Assembly: GCA_016719165.1 (NCBI GenBank)
Contig: JADKAJ010000005.1
Span: forward strand, 186,001-250,000
DNA: 64,000 nucleotides
Reading direction: 5' to 3'
Source of the DNA: Chitinophagaceae bacterium
GTDB lineage: Bacteria; Bacteroidota; Bacteroidia; Chitinophagales; Chitinophagaceae
Position 1 is the stretch's first letter; the number at the start of each line of letters is the position of its first letter. Shown piece after piece: positions 1 through 7,328 of this stretch. Under the pieces are notes generated by a model, which saw only the letters and a list, made by a program, of their open reading frames with translations, did no database searches and had not been told where the DNA came from. The position numbers were made by a program, and so were the translations under genes.

Positions 1-467
1 GGGTTATTGGGGGAACAAACAAAGATTAGTTTGGTATTTGCATCTATGGCTTCTTCGATGGCCCCCAGGTTTAACTGAAAATCCTGTGTTAAAGGGACCT
101 TTTTTACTTTCACAGCATTCATTTCAGCACATACTTCATACATACCATAAGTAGGAGGGAAGATGATGACATTGTCTTTACCGGGTTCGCAGAATATCCG
201 GAACAGTAAGTCTATCGCTTCATCACTTCCGTTTCCGAGGAAAATATTTTGTGCCGGAACACCTTTTATGCTGCTGATCTTTTCTTTCAGTGTTAATTGT
301 AAAGGATCGGGGTATCGGTTATAATTTTCAGGGAGAGGTGAGCCAAATGAGTTTTCATTGGCATCCAGGAAAATAGTTGCGGTACCGCTGAATTCATGCC
401 GGGCTGATGAATAAGGGGTCATCTTTTTGATATTCTCCCGAACAAGGTTATCTACATTAAATTCCAT
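1..467 (-). CDS. hisC: Histidinol-phosphate aminotransferase, C-terminus missing
   Basis: PLP-dependent aminotransferase that converts imidazole-acetol phosphate to histidinol phosphate, in the cytoplasm. About 155 N-terminal codons are present and the gene runs off the left edge. The protein begins MEFNVDNLVRENIKKMTPYS and carries LDANENSFGSP, then GNGSDEAIDLLFRIF and finally SPNNP, all typical of the HisC family (class I/II aminotransferase fold). The start ATG lies 2 bases after the hisD stop, so it is almost certainly translated from the hisGDC transcript. The active-site lysine lies outside the window. Confidence 0.95.
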   Translation of the reverse strand, partial: MEFNVDNLVRENIKKMTPYSSARHEFSGTATIFLDANENSFGSPLPENYNRYPDPLQLTLKEKISSIKGVPAQNIFLGNGSDEAIDLLFRIFCEPGKDNVIIFPPTYGMYEVCAEMNAVKVKKVPLTQDFQLNLGAIEEAIDANTKLIFVCSPNN

Positions 468-469
468 AG

Positions 470-1750
470 TTATTTTTTTAACCGGATGACTACTGCTCTT
501 TTATGTGCATCCAGACCTTCTGCCCCGGCCATTGCCATGACTGCCGGAGCAATATTTTGTAATCCTTCTTTTGTTAATTTCTGATAGGTGATTTTTTTGA
601 CAAAGCTATCTAAAGAAACGCCACTGTACATAGCAGCATATCCATTGGTAGGTAATGTATGGTTGGTGCCACTGGCATAATCACCGGCACTCTCCGGCGA
701 GTAATTCCCAATAAATACAGAACCGGCCGTCGTTACTTTTTGTGCAACTTGTTCTGCATCAGCACAGGAAAGTATGAGGTGTTCCGGGGCGTAGCAATTT
801 GAAAGTTCAATTGCTATAGCAATATTTTTTACAATAACTATTTTACTGTTATGCAATGCTTTTTCAGCAATTGATTTTCTTGGCAGTTCTTTTAGTTGTT
901 CGTTTATCGCTGTGGCTACATTTTCTGCAATACCAGCAGAAGATGTCAATAGAATTACTTGTGAATCGGGCCCATGCTCTGCCTGCGATAAAAGATCAGC
1001 AGCTACAAATTCAGGGACAGCGGTTTCATCTGCAATTACCAGTACTTCAGAAGGTCCGGCTGGCATGTCTATGGCAACACCTTGTTGTTGAATTATTTGT
1101 TTGGCCAAAGTTACATATTGGTTACCCGGCCCGAATATTTTAAAAACTTTCGGAATTGTTTCTGTGCCATAGGCCATGGCAGCAATGGCTTGCACACCAC
1201 CAGCTTTAAATATTTTTGTTATTCCGCATAGTTGCGCAGCAAACAAAATGGCCGGATTAATGCTCCCGTCTTTTGCAGGTGGCGTAGAAAGAATTATTTC
1301 TTTGCAACCAGCTATCTGTGCAGGAACAGCAAGCATTAAAACGGTTGAAAAGAGCGGGGCAGAGCCTCCGGGAATGTATAACCCGACTTTTTCAATTCCA
1401 ACAGCTTCTCTCCAGCAAAGTACGCCGGGCATGGTTTCAACCTTTTTCACCTCTTCTTTCTGTGATTGGTGGAATTGTTCAATATTTTTCTTTGCCTGTT
1501 GTATGGCCTGTTTTAACTCTTCTGGCAGTAAAGAAGCTGCAGTATTGATTTCTTTTTCAGACACCTGTATTCTTTTTAAACTGGCTCCATCAAATTCTTT
1601 TGAGAACTTTCGGATTGCCTTATCACCTTTATCTTTTACTTTTTGCAATATTTTTTTTACACTTTTTTCCAGGGAAGAATAGTCCGAGGCCGGCCGCTGC
1701 ATTATTTCTTCCCAGTTTCCTTTGTCAGGGTATTTGTAAACCTTCATCAT
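470..1750 (-). CDS. hisD: Histidinol dehydrogenase
   Basis: NAD-dependent, zinc-dependent enzyme for the last two steps of histidine synthesis (histidinol to histidinal to histidine). 426 residues, the usual family length. Visible are LSQAEHGPDSQV (zinc Gln and His), YAPEHLIL (catalytic Glu-His pair), SAGDYASGTNHTLPT (zinc Asp) and the C-terminal LDAHKRAV His. The ATG overlaps the hisG stop as ATGA, which suggests translational coupling. A second ATG follows directly, so the true start could be one codon later. Confidence 0.97.
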   Translation of the reverse strand: MMKVYKYPDKGNWEEIMQRPASDYSSLEKSVKKILQKVKDKGDKAIRKFSKEFDGASLKRIQVSEKEINTAASLLPEELKQAIQQAKKNIEQFHQSQKEEVKKVETMPGVLCWREAVGIEKVGLYIPGGSAPLFSTVLMLAVPAQIAGCKEIILSTPPAKDGSINPAILFAAQLCGITKIFKAGGVQAIAAMAYGTETIPKVFKIFGPGNQYVTLAKQIIQQQGVAIDMPAGPSEVLVIADETAVPEFVAADLLSQAEHGPDSQVILLTSSAGIAENVATAINEQLKELPRKSIAEKALHNSKIVIVKNIAIAIELSNCYAPEHLILSCADAEQVAQKVTTAGSVFIGNYSPESAGDYASGTNHTLPTNGYAAMYSGVSLDSFVKKITYQKLTKEGLQNIAPAVMAMAGAEGLDAHKRAVVIRLKK

Positions 1751-2607
1751 ATAATCATTTTTTCAATGGGGATTATTAATATGCCCTGGGCACCATTGGC
1801 TTTTAATTGTTCAATAACATCCCAGAAGTCACTTTCGTTGATCACAGAGTGAACAGAACTCCATCCGGGTTCTGCCAAAGGCAGTATGGTAGGGCTTTTC
1901 ATACCGGGTAATAAACTGCAAATGGTATCCAGCTTATCGTTGGGGGCATTCAGCAATACGTATTTATTATTTTTTGCCTTTTTCACTGAGCGGATACGGA
2001 ATAACAGACTTTCAAGGATGATCCTTTTTTCGGTGGAAAGAGCTTTGTTACCAATCAACACAGCTTCAGAGAAAAGTATTGTTTCAATTTCTTTTAGTTC
2101 GTTGGTGAATAAGGTACTTCCGGAGCTTACCAGGTCACAAATAGCATCTGCCAACCCAATCCTGGGTGCAATTTCAACGGAACCGCTTATCTCATGAATA
2201 GAAGCGGCTATCTTTTTTTCATTCAAAAAAGTAGTGAGGATTACAGGGTAGCTGGTTGCTATCTTCTTGCCGTTTAAATCACTTATGGATTGTAATTGGC
2301 CATTCCTGGGGATAGCAATGGATAGACGGCACTTCCCGAATCCTAATTTTTCTATGGAGTCGACAATTTTATTTTTTTCCCTGACAACATTCTCACCTAC
2401 AAAGCCAATATCGGCCACTGCATCCTGTACGTATTCAGGGATATCATCGTCTCGCAGAAAGAACACTTCTACCGGAAAGTTTGAAGACAGTACCCTGAGT
2501 TGGTTATTTCCGTTGCTAACTTCAATGCCGCATTCTTTCAGCAGTTTCATGGAACCTTCATATAAACGGCCCGATTTCTGAACGGCGATCTTTAATGTTT
2601 CACTCAT
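1747..2607 (-). CDS. hisG: ATP phosphoribosyltransferase, long form
   Basis: First committed enzyme of histidine synthesis, joining ATP and PRPP. 286 residues from the ATG at 2607 (MSETLKIAVQKSGRLYEGS). An upstream in-frame ATG at 2655 would put 16 extra residues inside the attenuator hairpin and was rejected. The length and the C-terminal part from about residue 215 (ending NGAQGILIIPIEKMII) fit the long, homohexameric HisG class with a PII/ACT-like domain that binds histidine for feedback inhibition, so no HisZ partner is needed. It lies just downstream of a leader peptide and terminator, making it the direct target of attenuation. Confidence 0.96.
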   Translation of the reverse strand: MSETLKIAVQKSGRLYEGSMKLLKECGIEVSNGNNQLRVLSSNFPVEVFFLRDDDIPEYVQDAVADIGFVGENVVREKNKIVDSIEKLGFGKCRLSIAIPRNGQLQSISDLNGKKIATSYPVILTTFLNEKKIAASIHEISGSVEIAPRIGLADAICDLVSSGSTLFTNELKEIETILFSEAVLIGNKALSTEKRIILESLLFRIRSVKKAKNNKYVLLNAPNDKLDTICSLLPGMKSPTILPLAEPGWSSVHSVINESDFWDVIEQLKANGAQGILIIPIEKMII

Positions 2608-2620
2608 ATAGATATATTTA

Positions 2621-2652
2621 ATTAAAAAGGGCTTACTGTTAAGTAAGCCCTT
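2621..2652 (-). terminator. his attenuator terminator hairpin
   Basis: On the minus strand AAGGGCTTACT (2652-2642), a 4-base loop TAAC and AGTAAGCCCTT (2637-2627) form a perfect 11-bp stem. It is followed by TTT, giving a CCCTTTTTAAT end. It sits 14 bases before the hisG ATG and after the hisL stop, which is the place and shape of an attenuation terminator. The 5' arm can also pair with 2681-2688 (see the antiterminator entry), so the two folds exclude each other. Confidence 0.88.
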
Positions 2653-2701
2653 CAACTATGTTTATACATAATATCCTCACGGCCTACCCTGGAAGAGTAA
2701 G
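2642..2701 (-). promoter_or_regulatory. his attenuator: alternative pause and antiterminator stems
   Basis: Three segments can pair in alternative ways on the minus strand. Segment 1 is CTTACT (2701-2696), directly after the His codons. Segment 2 is GGTAGGCC (2688-2681). Segment 3 is GGCTTACT (2649-2642), the 5' arm of the terminator. 1:2 pairs six bases (two G-U) around a 7-base loop. 2:3 pairs eight bases (two G-U). Segment 3 also pairs with segment 4 to make the terminator. A ribosome stalled on the His codons would cover segment 1 and free segment 2 for the antiterminator. Pairings were done by hand without energy calculation. Confidence 0.75.
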
Positions 2702-2733
2702 TGATGATGATGGTTATGTGTATATTTTTTCAT
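2677..2733 (-). CDS. hisL: His operon leader peptide (18 aa)
   Basis: ATG at 2733 opens an 18-codon frame, MKKYTHNHHHHLLFQGRP, then TGA. Five of six residues from 6 to 11 are His, including four consecutive His codons (CAT CAT CAT CAC). It lies upstream of hisG, and the His run ends directly before the first arm of the mutually exclusive hairpins. This is the classic design of a histidine attenuation leader, as known from enteric hisL, but the sequence is otherwise unlike the enteric one. The peptide itself should have no function; its translation is the sensor of charged tRNA-His. Five of 18 His codons beside hisG is very unlikely to be chance. Confidence 0.9.
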   Translation of the reverse strand: MKKYTHNHHHHLLFQGRP

Positions 2734-2740
2734 TACGGGG

Positions 2741-2748
2741 CAAAAATA
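2741..2748 (-). promoter_or_regulatory. Candidate -7 promoter box of the his operon
   Basis: TATTTTTG on the minus strand matches the Bacteroidota -7 consensus TAnnTTTG. No clear -33 TTTG is seen 19-21 bases upstream, where the DNA is A/T-rich. Usual spacing would put the transcription start around 2735-2738, only a few bases before the hisL ATG, so the leader mRNA could be leaderless. Confidence 0.55.
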
Positions 2749-2815
2749 GGGATTATTTAAATAGGTATAATATTTCACTGTAAATTTTTAAATTAGACCG
2801 ATCTTTTAAAACCAC

Positions 2816-4018
2816 ATGGCTAAATTAACAAGAACTACTAACAGCGGACATTGGCATCGCCTGGGGATATTCAATCCGTTTGCCCCAGGGGCAGAGACAA
2901 TAGACCCGCTGAAGCCCTGGAAGATCATTTCCCAGAACAATATTTTCATTGTTTATTTATCCATACTACTGTTCGCTTTTTATGCTTTTACCCGGCATGG
3001 TCTCAACTGGATCGCTTTATCTACTTCGCTAATTGCCAGTATCCCGGTCGGATTTGCCATTGCATTTTTTGAGACCCAGGCGATGGAGTTCAGACGAAAA
3101 CACCGGCGCACCGGTTTTTGGTATTATTTATTGTATCGCACACTCCGGATTACCTTCTGGTTTATGGTGCTTTTCTTTATTATCATGAATATTATTCTAT
3201 GGTTAAATATTAATACATATGAAACAATATTCCCGCATAGCCTGCATGATTTTTTCGCCACCAGAAAACTGTTTGAATTTCTCGGGCTGTCTCTAATCAT
3301 TTCACTGGTATCTAATTTTTTAGATGAATTGCACCGAAAGCTGGGCAGGGATGCAATTTTCAACCTGGTATTTGGTAAATATCACCAGGTAAAGCAGGAA
3401 GACCGTATTTTTTTATTCATCGACCTAAATCATTCAACTGATATAGCAGAGGAAATGGGAGAAATGGAATACAGTCACTTTTTGCAGGATTATTATTATG
3501 ATATCAGCGAACCGATTGCCCGTTACATGGGAAGAGTATACCAATATGTAGGAGATGAAGTGGTAGTTTCATGGCCGGTTAAGAAGGGATTAAGGTTTGC
3601 CTTATGTATTCGTTGTTTTTTTGCCATTGAAAAGCAAATAAACAGGTACCGGGAACAATACCTTGAAAGATACGGAAGGGTACCGGAGTTTAAGGCCTCT
3701 TTGCATGGAGGTTATGTTGTTGTATCAGAAGTCGGCAAGTATAAATCTGAAATTGCCTATCATGGAGATGTGTTGAATACTACAGCCCGCATGCTGGGAA
3801 AATGTCATGATCTGAATGCCACTTTTATAATATCTGACTGGATCATGAAAAACGTAAATGCACCAAAGTATTTAAAAATGGAATCGCTGGGTCTTTTTCA
3901 ACTCAAAGGAAAGCAACAGGAAGTGGAGTTATTTTCTGTTTATATGTCGCAGAAGAAACAGGAAGAGAAAAAAATAGGGCGAAAAGGTTTTTTCAGACGA
4001 AAACCAGGAGTTGATTAA
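2816..4018 (+). CDS. Membrane-anchored class III adenylate/guanylate cyclase
   Basis: 400 residues. The N-terminal half (about 40-180) has several hydrophobic segments and a likely membrane sensor or anchor region. Residues from about 195 to 370 form a class III cyclase catalytic domain: FLFIDLNHST with metal Asp203, YVGDEVVVSW with metal Asp247, and HGDVLNTTARM with the Asn and Arg that stabilise the transition state. It should make cyclic AMP (or cyclic GMP) at the inner face of the membrane; the substrate cannot be settled by eye. A basic tail (GRKGFFRRKPGVD) closes the protein. It is divergent from the his operon and converges with the bacilliredoxin gene, overlapping it by 4 bases. Confidence 0.88.
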   Translation: MAKLTRTTNSGHWHRLGIFNPFAPGAETIDPLKPWKIISQNNIFIVYLSILLFAFYAFTRHGLNWIALSTSLIASIPVGFAIAFFETQAMEFRRKHRRTGFWYYLLYRTLRITFWFMVLFFIIMNIILWLNINTYETIFPHSLHDFFATRKLFEFLGLSLIISLVSNFLDELHRKLGRDAIFNLVFGKYHQVKQEDRIFLFIDLNHSTDIAEEMGEMEYSHFLQDYYYDISEPIARYMGRVYQYVGDEVVVSWPVKKGLRFALCIRCFFAIEKQINRYREQYLERYGRVPEFKASLHGGYVVVSEVGKYKSEIAYHGDVLNTTARMLGKCHDLNATFIISDWIMKNVNAPKYLKMESLGLFQLKGKQQEVELFSVYMSQKKQEEKKIGRKGFFRRKPGVD

Positions 4019-4350
4019 GCTACGATGAGTTGCTCCTGCAAGTCATCGGCTGTAATGCCCAGGTGACTTTCTTCATAGATACATTCCCCGTTTTTAATAA
4101 GTAATATCTGGGGTGATTCATGCGGGACGCTGAATATTTGAGCAATCTTATTAGACAATTGCCGGTAAGACAGTAAATCGAGATAGAAAAAATCACTATT
4201 AGATAGTGGGCCCGACTTTTTCAGCCTGCTTAATGCAATACTGCTGACACTGCAACGGGTACTATGTTTAAATATTATCTGAGGTCTATCGTAAGATGAC
4301 GCAATAATATCTTTCAACTGATTTTCTGAAGTAAGGTCAATCCAATTCAT
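4015..4350 (-). CDS. ytxJ: Bacilliredoxin-like monothiol protein (YtxJ/BrxC family)
   Basis: 111 residues from the ATG at 4350 (MNWIDLTSENQLKDIIASS). An upstream ATG at 4410 was rejected because it lies inside the small lipoprotein gene. The thioredoxin-fold sequence has FKHSTRCSVSSIAL, whose C-S-V-S corresponds to the monothiol TCPIS-type site of BrxC/YtxJ, and SPQILLIKNGECIYEESH before the last helix. The family removes bacillithiol from mixed disulfides after oxidative stress. Bacillithiol is made by many Bacteroidota, but no bsh gene is in this window. It follows the small lipoprotein gene by 13 bases, probably in the same transcript. Confidence 0.85.
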   Translation of the reverse strand: MNWIDLTSENQLKDIIASSYDRPQIIFKHSTRCSVSSIALSRLKKSGPLSNSDFFYLDLLSYRQLSNKIAQIFSVPHESPQILLIKNGECIYEESHLGITADDLQEQLIVA

Positions 4351-4363
4351 AAATGGGAAAATA

Positions 4364-4486
4364 TCAGCCTTTAAACTTGTAATTAGCCTGTGGATTACCT
4401 GGGCAACCATATTTTTGAGATGAGCAGGAAACGCCCAGAACTACTAACGCAATGAGTGCCAGAACAATTAATGATTTATTTTTCAT
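4364..4486 (-). CDS. Small lipoprotein (40 aa), unrecognised
   Basis: A short frame starting MKNKSLIVLALIALVVLGVS and continuing C-S-S-Q-K-Y-G-C-P-G-N-P. It has a positively charged start, a 14-residue hydrophobic core and a lipobox LGVSC, so a lipoprotein of about 20 mature residues is expected. The mature part has a second Cys (YGCPGNP) and ends ANYKFKG. A perfect -7 promoter box lies about 50 bases upstream and ytxJ begins 13 bases downstream, so the pair looks like one transcription unit. I cannot name the family. Its size means automatic gene callers may miss it. Confidence 0.72.
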   Translation of the reverse strand: MKNKSLIVLALIALVVLGVSCSSQKYGCPGNPQANYKFKG

Positions 4487-4541
4487 ATATCGTGGATATT
4501 TGACAGATTAACGATTTAGTCTGCTGTTTATTTTGTGATGA

Positions 4542-4549
4542 CAAAGATA
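4542..4549 (-). promoter_or_regulatory. -7 box for small lipoprotein and ytxJ
   Basis: TATCTTTG on the minus strand is an exact TAnnTTTG match. The start of transcription would be near 4536, giving a leader of about 50 bases before the lipoprotein ATG at 4486. A -33 TTTG is not evident. Confidence 0.6.
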
Positions 4550-4663
4550 AGTAACATGCAGGATTTTGCGGCCCCAATTATTTATGCTAATTACTGTAAG
4601 ATTGATTTAGATAAAGACTTGGTTTTCTTTACTTCATGATAGTGGTCTACTTTCAAATTTGAT

Positions 4664-4693
4664 TTTGTCAGGTATGACAAACTGTTAACTTTA
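4664..4693 (+). promoter_or_regulatory. Candidate promoter of the exonuclease gene
   Basis: TTTG at 4664-4667, an 18-base spacer and TAACTTTA at 4686-4693 resemble the Bacteroidota TTTG / TAnnTTTG pair with one mismatch at the last base. The ATG of the exonuclease follows about 40 bases later. The stretch from 4550 to 4734 shows no other gene. Confidence 0.5.
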
Positions 4694-4734
4694 CCGCCAG
4701 AAATATTCTGGAAATTAGAGAAATTACTAACCTG

Positions 4735-5502
4735 ATGTTACAACTCAAAAAACCCCTTGCTTTTATTGATCTGGAGACAACTGGCGTAAACCCGGGGACT
4801 GACCGGATTGTTGAGATTGCTATTATTAAAATCCTTCCCGATGGGGCCCGGAGTGTAAAAAGGAAACTGATCAACCCTGAGATGCCGATCCCTAAAAATG
4901 CTTGTGAAATACATGGGATTAGCGATGAAATGGTGAAGGATGCCCCCACATTTAAGCAGGTGGCGCATGAATTGAAACAAATGTTGGATGGTTGTGATTT
5001 TGCCGGTTATAATTCCAATCGTTTTGATATTCCCTTATTAATGGAAGAATTTTTAAGGGCACAGGTAGATTTTGATATGAAGAACCGAAAGTTGCTGGAT
5101 GTGCAGAATATTTTTCATAAGATGGAGCCCAGGACCTTGAGTGCGGCCTACAAGTTTTATTGCAGTAAAAGTCTTGATGGTGCCCATAGTGCCGAAGTAG
5201 ATGCTTCCGCTACTCATGAAATCCTGGAGGCGCAATTAGAGCGATACACTGAATTAGGAAATACAGTTGATTCAATCTTAAAAGTGATCGGAGAAGACCA
5301 GGTAGTTGATTTTGCCCGCCGGTTTGTAATGGAAAACGGAACCGAAGTTTTCAATTTTGGAAAATTCAAAGGCCGTCCAGTGGCAGAAGTGTTAAAGGCA
5401 GAGCCCCAGTATTATGATTGGATGATGAAAGGTGATTTCCCGCAACATACTAAACAAAAACTCACCGAAATTTATACCCGGACGCTGTTGAAAAAGGGCT
5501 GA
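4735..5502 (+). CDS. DEDDh 3'-5' exonuclease (DNA polymerase III epsilon-like)
   Basis: 255 residues. The exonuclease domain covers about residues 8-180: AFIDLETTG (DxE metal site), GYNSNRFDIPLLMEE (third Asp) and HSAEVDASATHEIL (catalytic His and fourth Asp) make a DEDDh set. A small C-terminal domain (FNFGKFKGRPVAEVL...YYDWMMKGDFP) resembles the domain that follows exonuclease X-type nucleases. It is likely a proofreading or repair nuclease acting on DNA ends, not the replicative epsilon subunit, since it has no polymerase-binding partner here. Its stop overlaps the next ATG (TGATG). Confidence 0.88.
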   Translation: MLQLKKPLAFIDLETTGVNPGTDRIVEIAIIKILPDGARSVKRKLINPEMPIPKNACEIHGISDEMVKDAPTFKQVAHELKQMLDGCDFAGYNSNRFDIPLLMEEFLRAQVDFDMKNRKLLDVQNIFHKMEPRTLSAAYKFYCSKSLDGAHSAEVDASATHEILEAQLERYTELGNTVDSILKVIGEDQVVDFARRFVMENGTEVFNFGKFKGRPVAEVLKAEPQYYDWMMKGDFPQHTKQKLTEIYTRTLLKKG

Positions 5503-6392
5503 TGCGGCTTTTTGCTTCTGGAAATTTTAACAGGACATTCTTTGATGATTATCGTAAATTAGAGGTTCACAATTATATAAATCCAACAGTGGAGAAACTG
5601 GTTGTCATACCAACTTACAATGAGAAGGAAAATATTACAAGTATCCTTCACGCCATTTTTAATCTGCATGAAGATTTTCATGTATTGGTTATTGATGATG
5701 GTTCCCCGGATGGAACAGCCCTGATCGTAAAAGAATTACAAGCAAAATTTCCAGGTCAGTTATTTATTGAAGAACGAAAAGGAAAACTTGGATTAGGCAC
5801 AGCTTATATTCATGGCTTCAAATGGGCTATTGCCAGGGAGTATGCTTTTATATTTGAAATGGATGCCGATTTTTCACATAATCCGAATGACCTGCCAAGG
5901 CTATATAATGCCTGTAAAAATGAAGGGGCTGACCTCGCAATTGGTTCAAGATATGTTACTGGTGGGGGAGTGGTGAACTGGCCTCAAAACCGTATTGCCT
6001 TATCAAAAGGAGGTTCTTTATATACAAGAATGATAACCTGGATGCCGGTAAAGGACCCGACAGCAGGTTTTATGTGTTACAAAAAAGAAGTGCTGGAAAC
6101 CATTAATCTCGATAAGATCGAGTTCGTGGGATATGCGTTCCAGATTGAGATGAAATTTGCCGCCTGGAAACTGGGATTTAAAATAAAAGAAGTGCCTATT
6201 ATATTCCAGGACAGGACCTATGGTGTATCTAAGATGAACAAAGGGATTATTAAAGAAGGTGTAATTGGCGTATTAAAGTTGCGCTGGCATAGTTTATTTA
6301 AAAACTACCGCAAAAGACTTAAGAATACTGATGCAGAAATTTCCCCATTGACAGGAATCCGCAAAAATGAGATGTTGGCGGAGAGTGAATAG
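5502..6392 (+). CDS. Polyprenol-phosphate mannosyltransferase-like GT2
   Basis: Family 2 glycosyltransferase of the dolichol-phosphate mannose synthase type. Residues from about 30 read EKLVVIPTYNEKENI, VLVIDDGSPDGT, then FEMDADFSHNP (the DAD nucleotide-sugar metal motif), DLAIGSRYVTGG and VPIIFQDRTYGVSKM. It probably moves a sugar from GDP-mannose or similar to a polyprenyl phosphate at the membrane. There is no C-terminal membrane domain. The ATG overlaps the exonuclease stop. The first 29 residues do not look like the family, so the GTG at 5589 (giving a 267-residue protein) is a serious alternative start. Confidence 0.87.
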   Translation: MRLFASGNFNRTFFDDYRKLEVHNYINPTVEKLVVIPTYNEKENITSILHAIFNLHEDFHVLVIDDGSPDGTALIVKELQAKFPGQLFIEERKGKLGLGTAYIHGFKWAIAREYAFIFEMDADFSHNPNDLPRLYNACKNEGADLAIGSRYVTGGGVVNWPQNRIALSKGGSLYTRMITWMPVKDPTAGFMCYKKEVLETINLDKIEFVGYAFQIEMKFAAWKLGFKIKEVPIIFQDRTYGVSKMNKGIIKEGVIGVLKLRWHSLFKNYRKRLKNTDAEISPLTGIRKNEMLAESE

Positions 6393-6434
6393 TTATTACC
6401 GTTTCTTCCCCTCTTTTATTTAGTTTGCAGGCCA

Positions 6435-7328
6435 ATGAAAAAGGCCTTTCTTCAATTACACATCGCTGTTTTCCTGGCTGGGTTTACGGGTATATTGGGT
6501 CGCCTCATTACCTTAAATGAAGGAATGATCGTCTGGTACAGGCTTCTTTTTACGGCTGTTACTATGTGGATTCTGTTCGGGCTGATGAAGAAGTTACAGA
6601 AGATACCCTTTATTGATATTTTAAAAATTACCGGTGTCGGGTTTATTGCAGCTATGCACTGGGTTACTTTTTATGGGTCAATAAAATACTCAAATGTATC
6701 TGTAGCACTGGTTTGTTTTTCCGCTATTAGTTTTTTTACTGCCTTGTTTGAACCCCTGATCTTAAATAAGAAAATCAACTGGTTAGAATTGTTACTGGGG
6801 TTGGTTACACTCAGCGGTATTTATATCATCTTTCATTTTGATACCCGGTTTAAGACAGGTATTGTTATCGGGTTAATTTCAGCAGTGCTGGCATCCTTAT
6901 TCCCGATTTATAACAGGGAGTTTTTAAAAAGGATCAATGTTGAAACTATGCTGACCTGGCAGCAAACAGGGGGCTTCCTGGTTTTGTCGCTATTACTGCC
7001 ATTCTACCTGCAGCAGTTTCCAATTGAAAACTTTATTCCTGACCGGGAGAATATTGGTTGGTTATTGGTGCTTGCATGGTTCTGTTCAGTGATCGCTTTT
7101 CAACTTTCTGCTAATGCCTTGAAAAAATTGTCTGCATTTACTGTAAATCTTACTTACAACCTGGAGCCGGTATATGGTATTCTACTTGCCTTTGCTGTTT
7201 ACAATGAAAATCAGTACCTGAGTAAATGGTTCTTTGTTGGGTTTGCTATTATTGCAGTTGCTTTACTGATTCATGTTTATTTGCTTTTCAGAGTAGAACG
7301 TAAACTGACAGAACATGCAGCTGACTGA
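6435..7328 (+). CDS. EamA/DMT-family transporter
   Basis: 297 residues, strongly hydrophobic, with about ten membrane helices arranged as two EamA repeats (roughly residues 5-135 and 145-285). The second half has the typical FTVNLTYNLEPVYGILLAF segment. Members of the drug/metabolite transporter superfamily export or import small metabolites; the substrate cannot be read from sequence. Its end overlaps the start of the methyltransferase gene by 14 bases, which suggests co-translation. Confidence 0.87.
   Translation: MKKAFLQLHIAVFLAGFTGILGRLITLNEGMIVWYRLLFTAVTMWILFGLMKKLQKIPFIDILKITGVGFIAAMHWVTFYGSIKYSNVSVALVCFSAISFFTALFEPLILNKKINWLELLLGLVTLSGIYIIFHFDTRFKTGIVIGLISAVLASLFPIYNREFLKRINVETMLTWQQTGGFLVLSLLLPFYLQQFPIENFIPDRENIGWLLVLAWFCSVIAFQLSANALKKLSAFTVNLTYNLEPVYGILLAFAVYNENQYLSKWFFVGFAIIAVALLIHVYLLFRVERKLTEHAAD

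Noticed and set aside
2816..4018. Cyclase as part of a CBASS-type defence system
   Set aside because: Class III cyclase fold with membrane domains, not a CD-NTase; no effector gene is adjacent.
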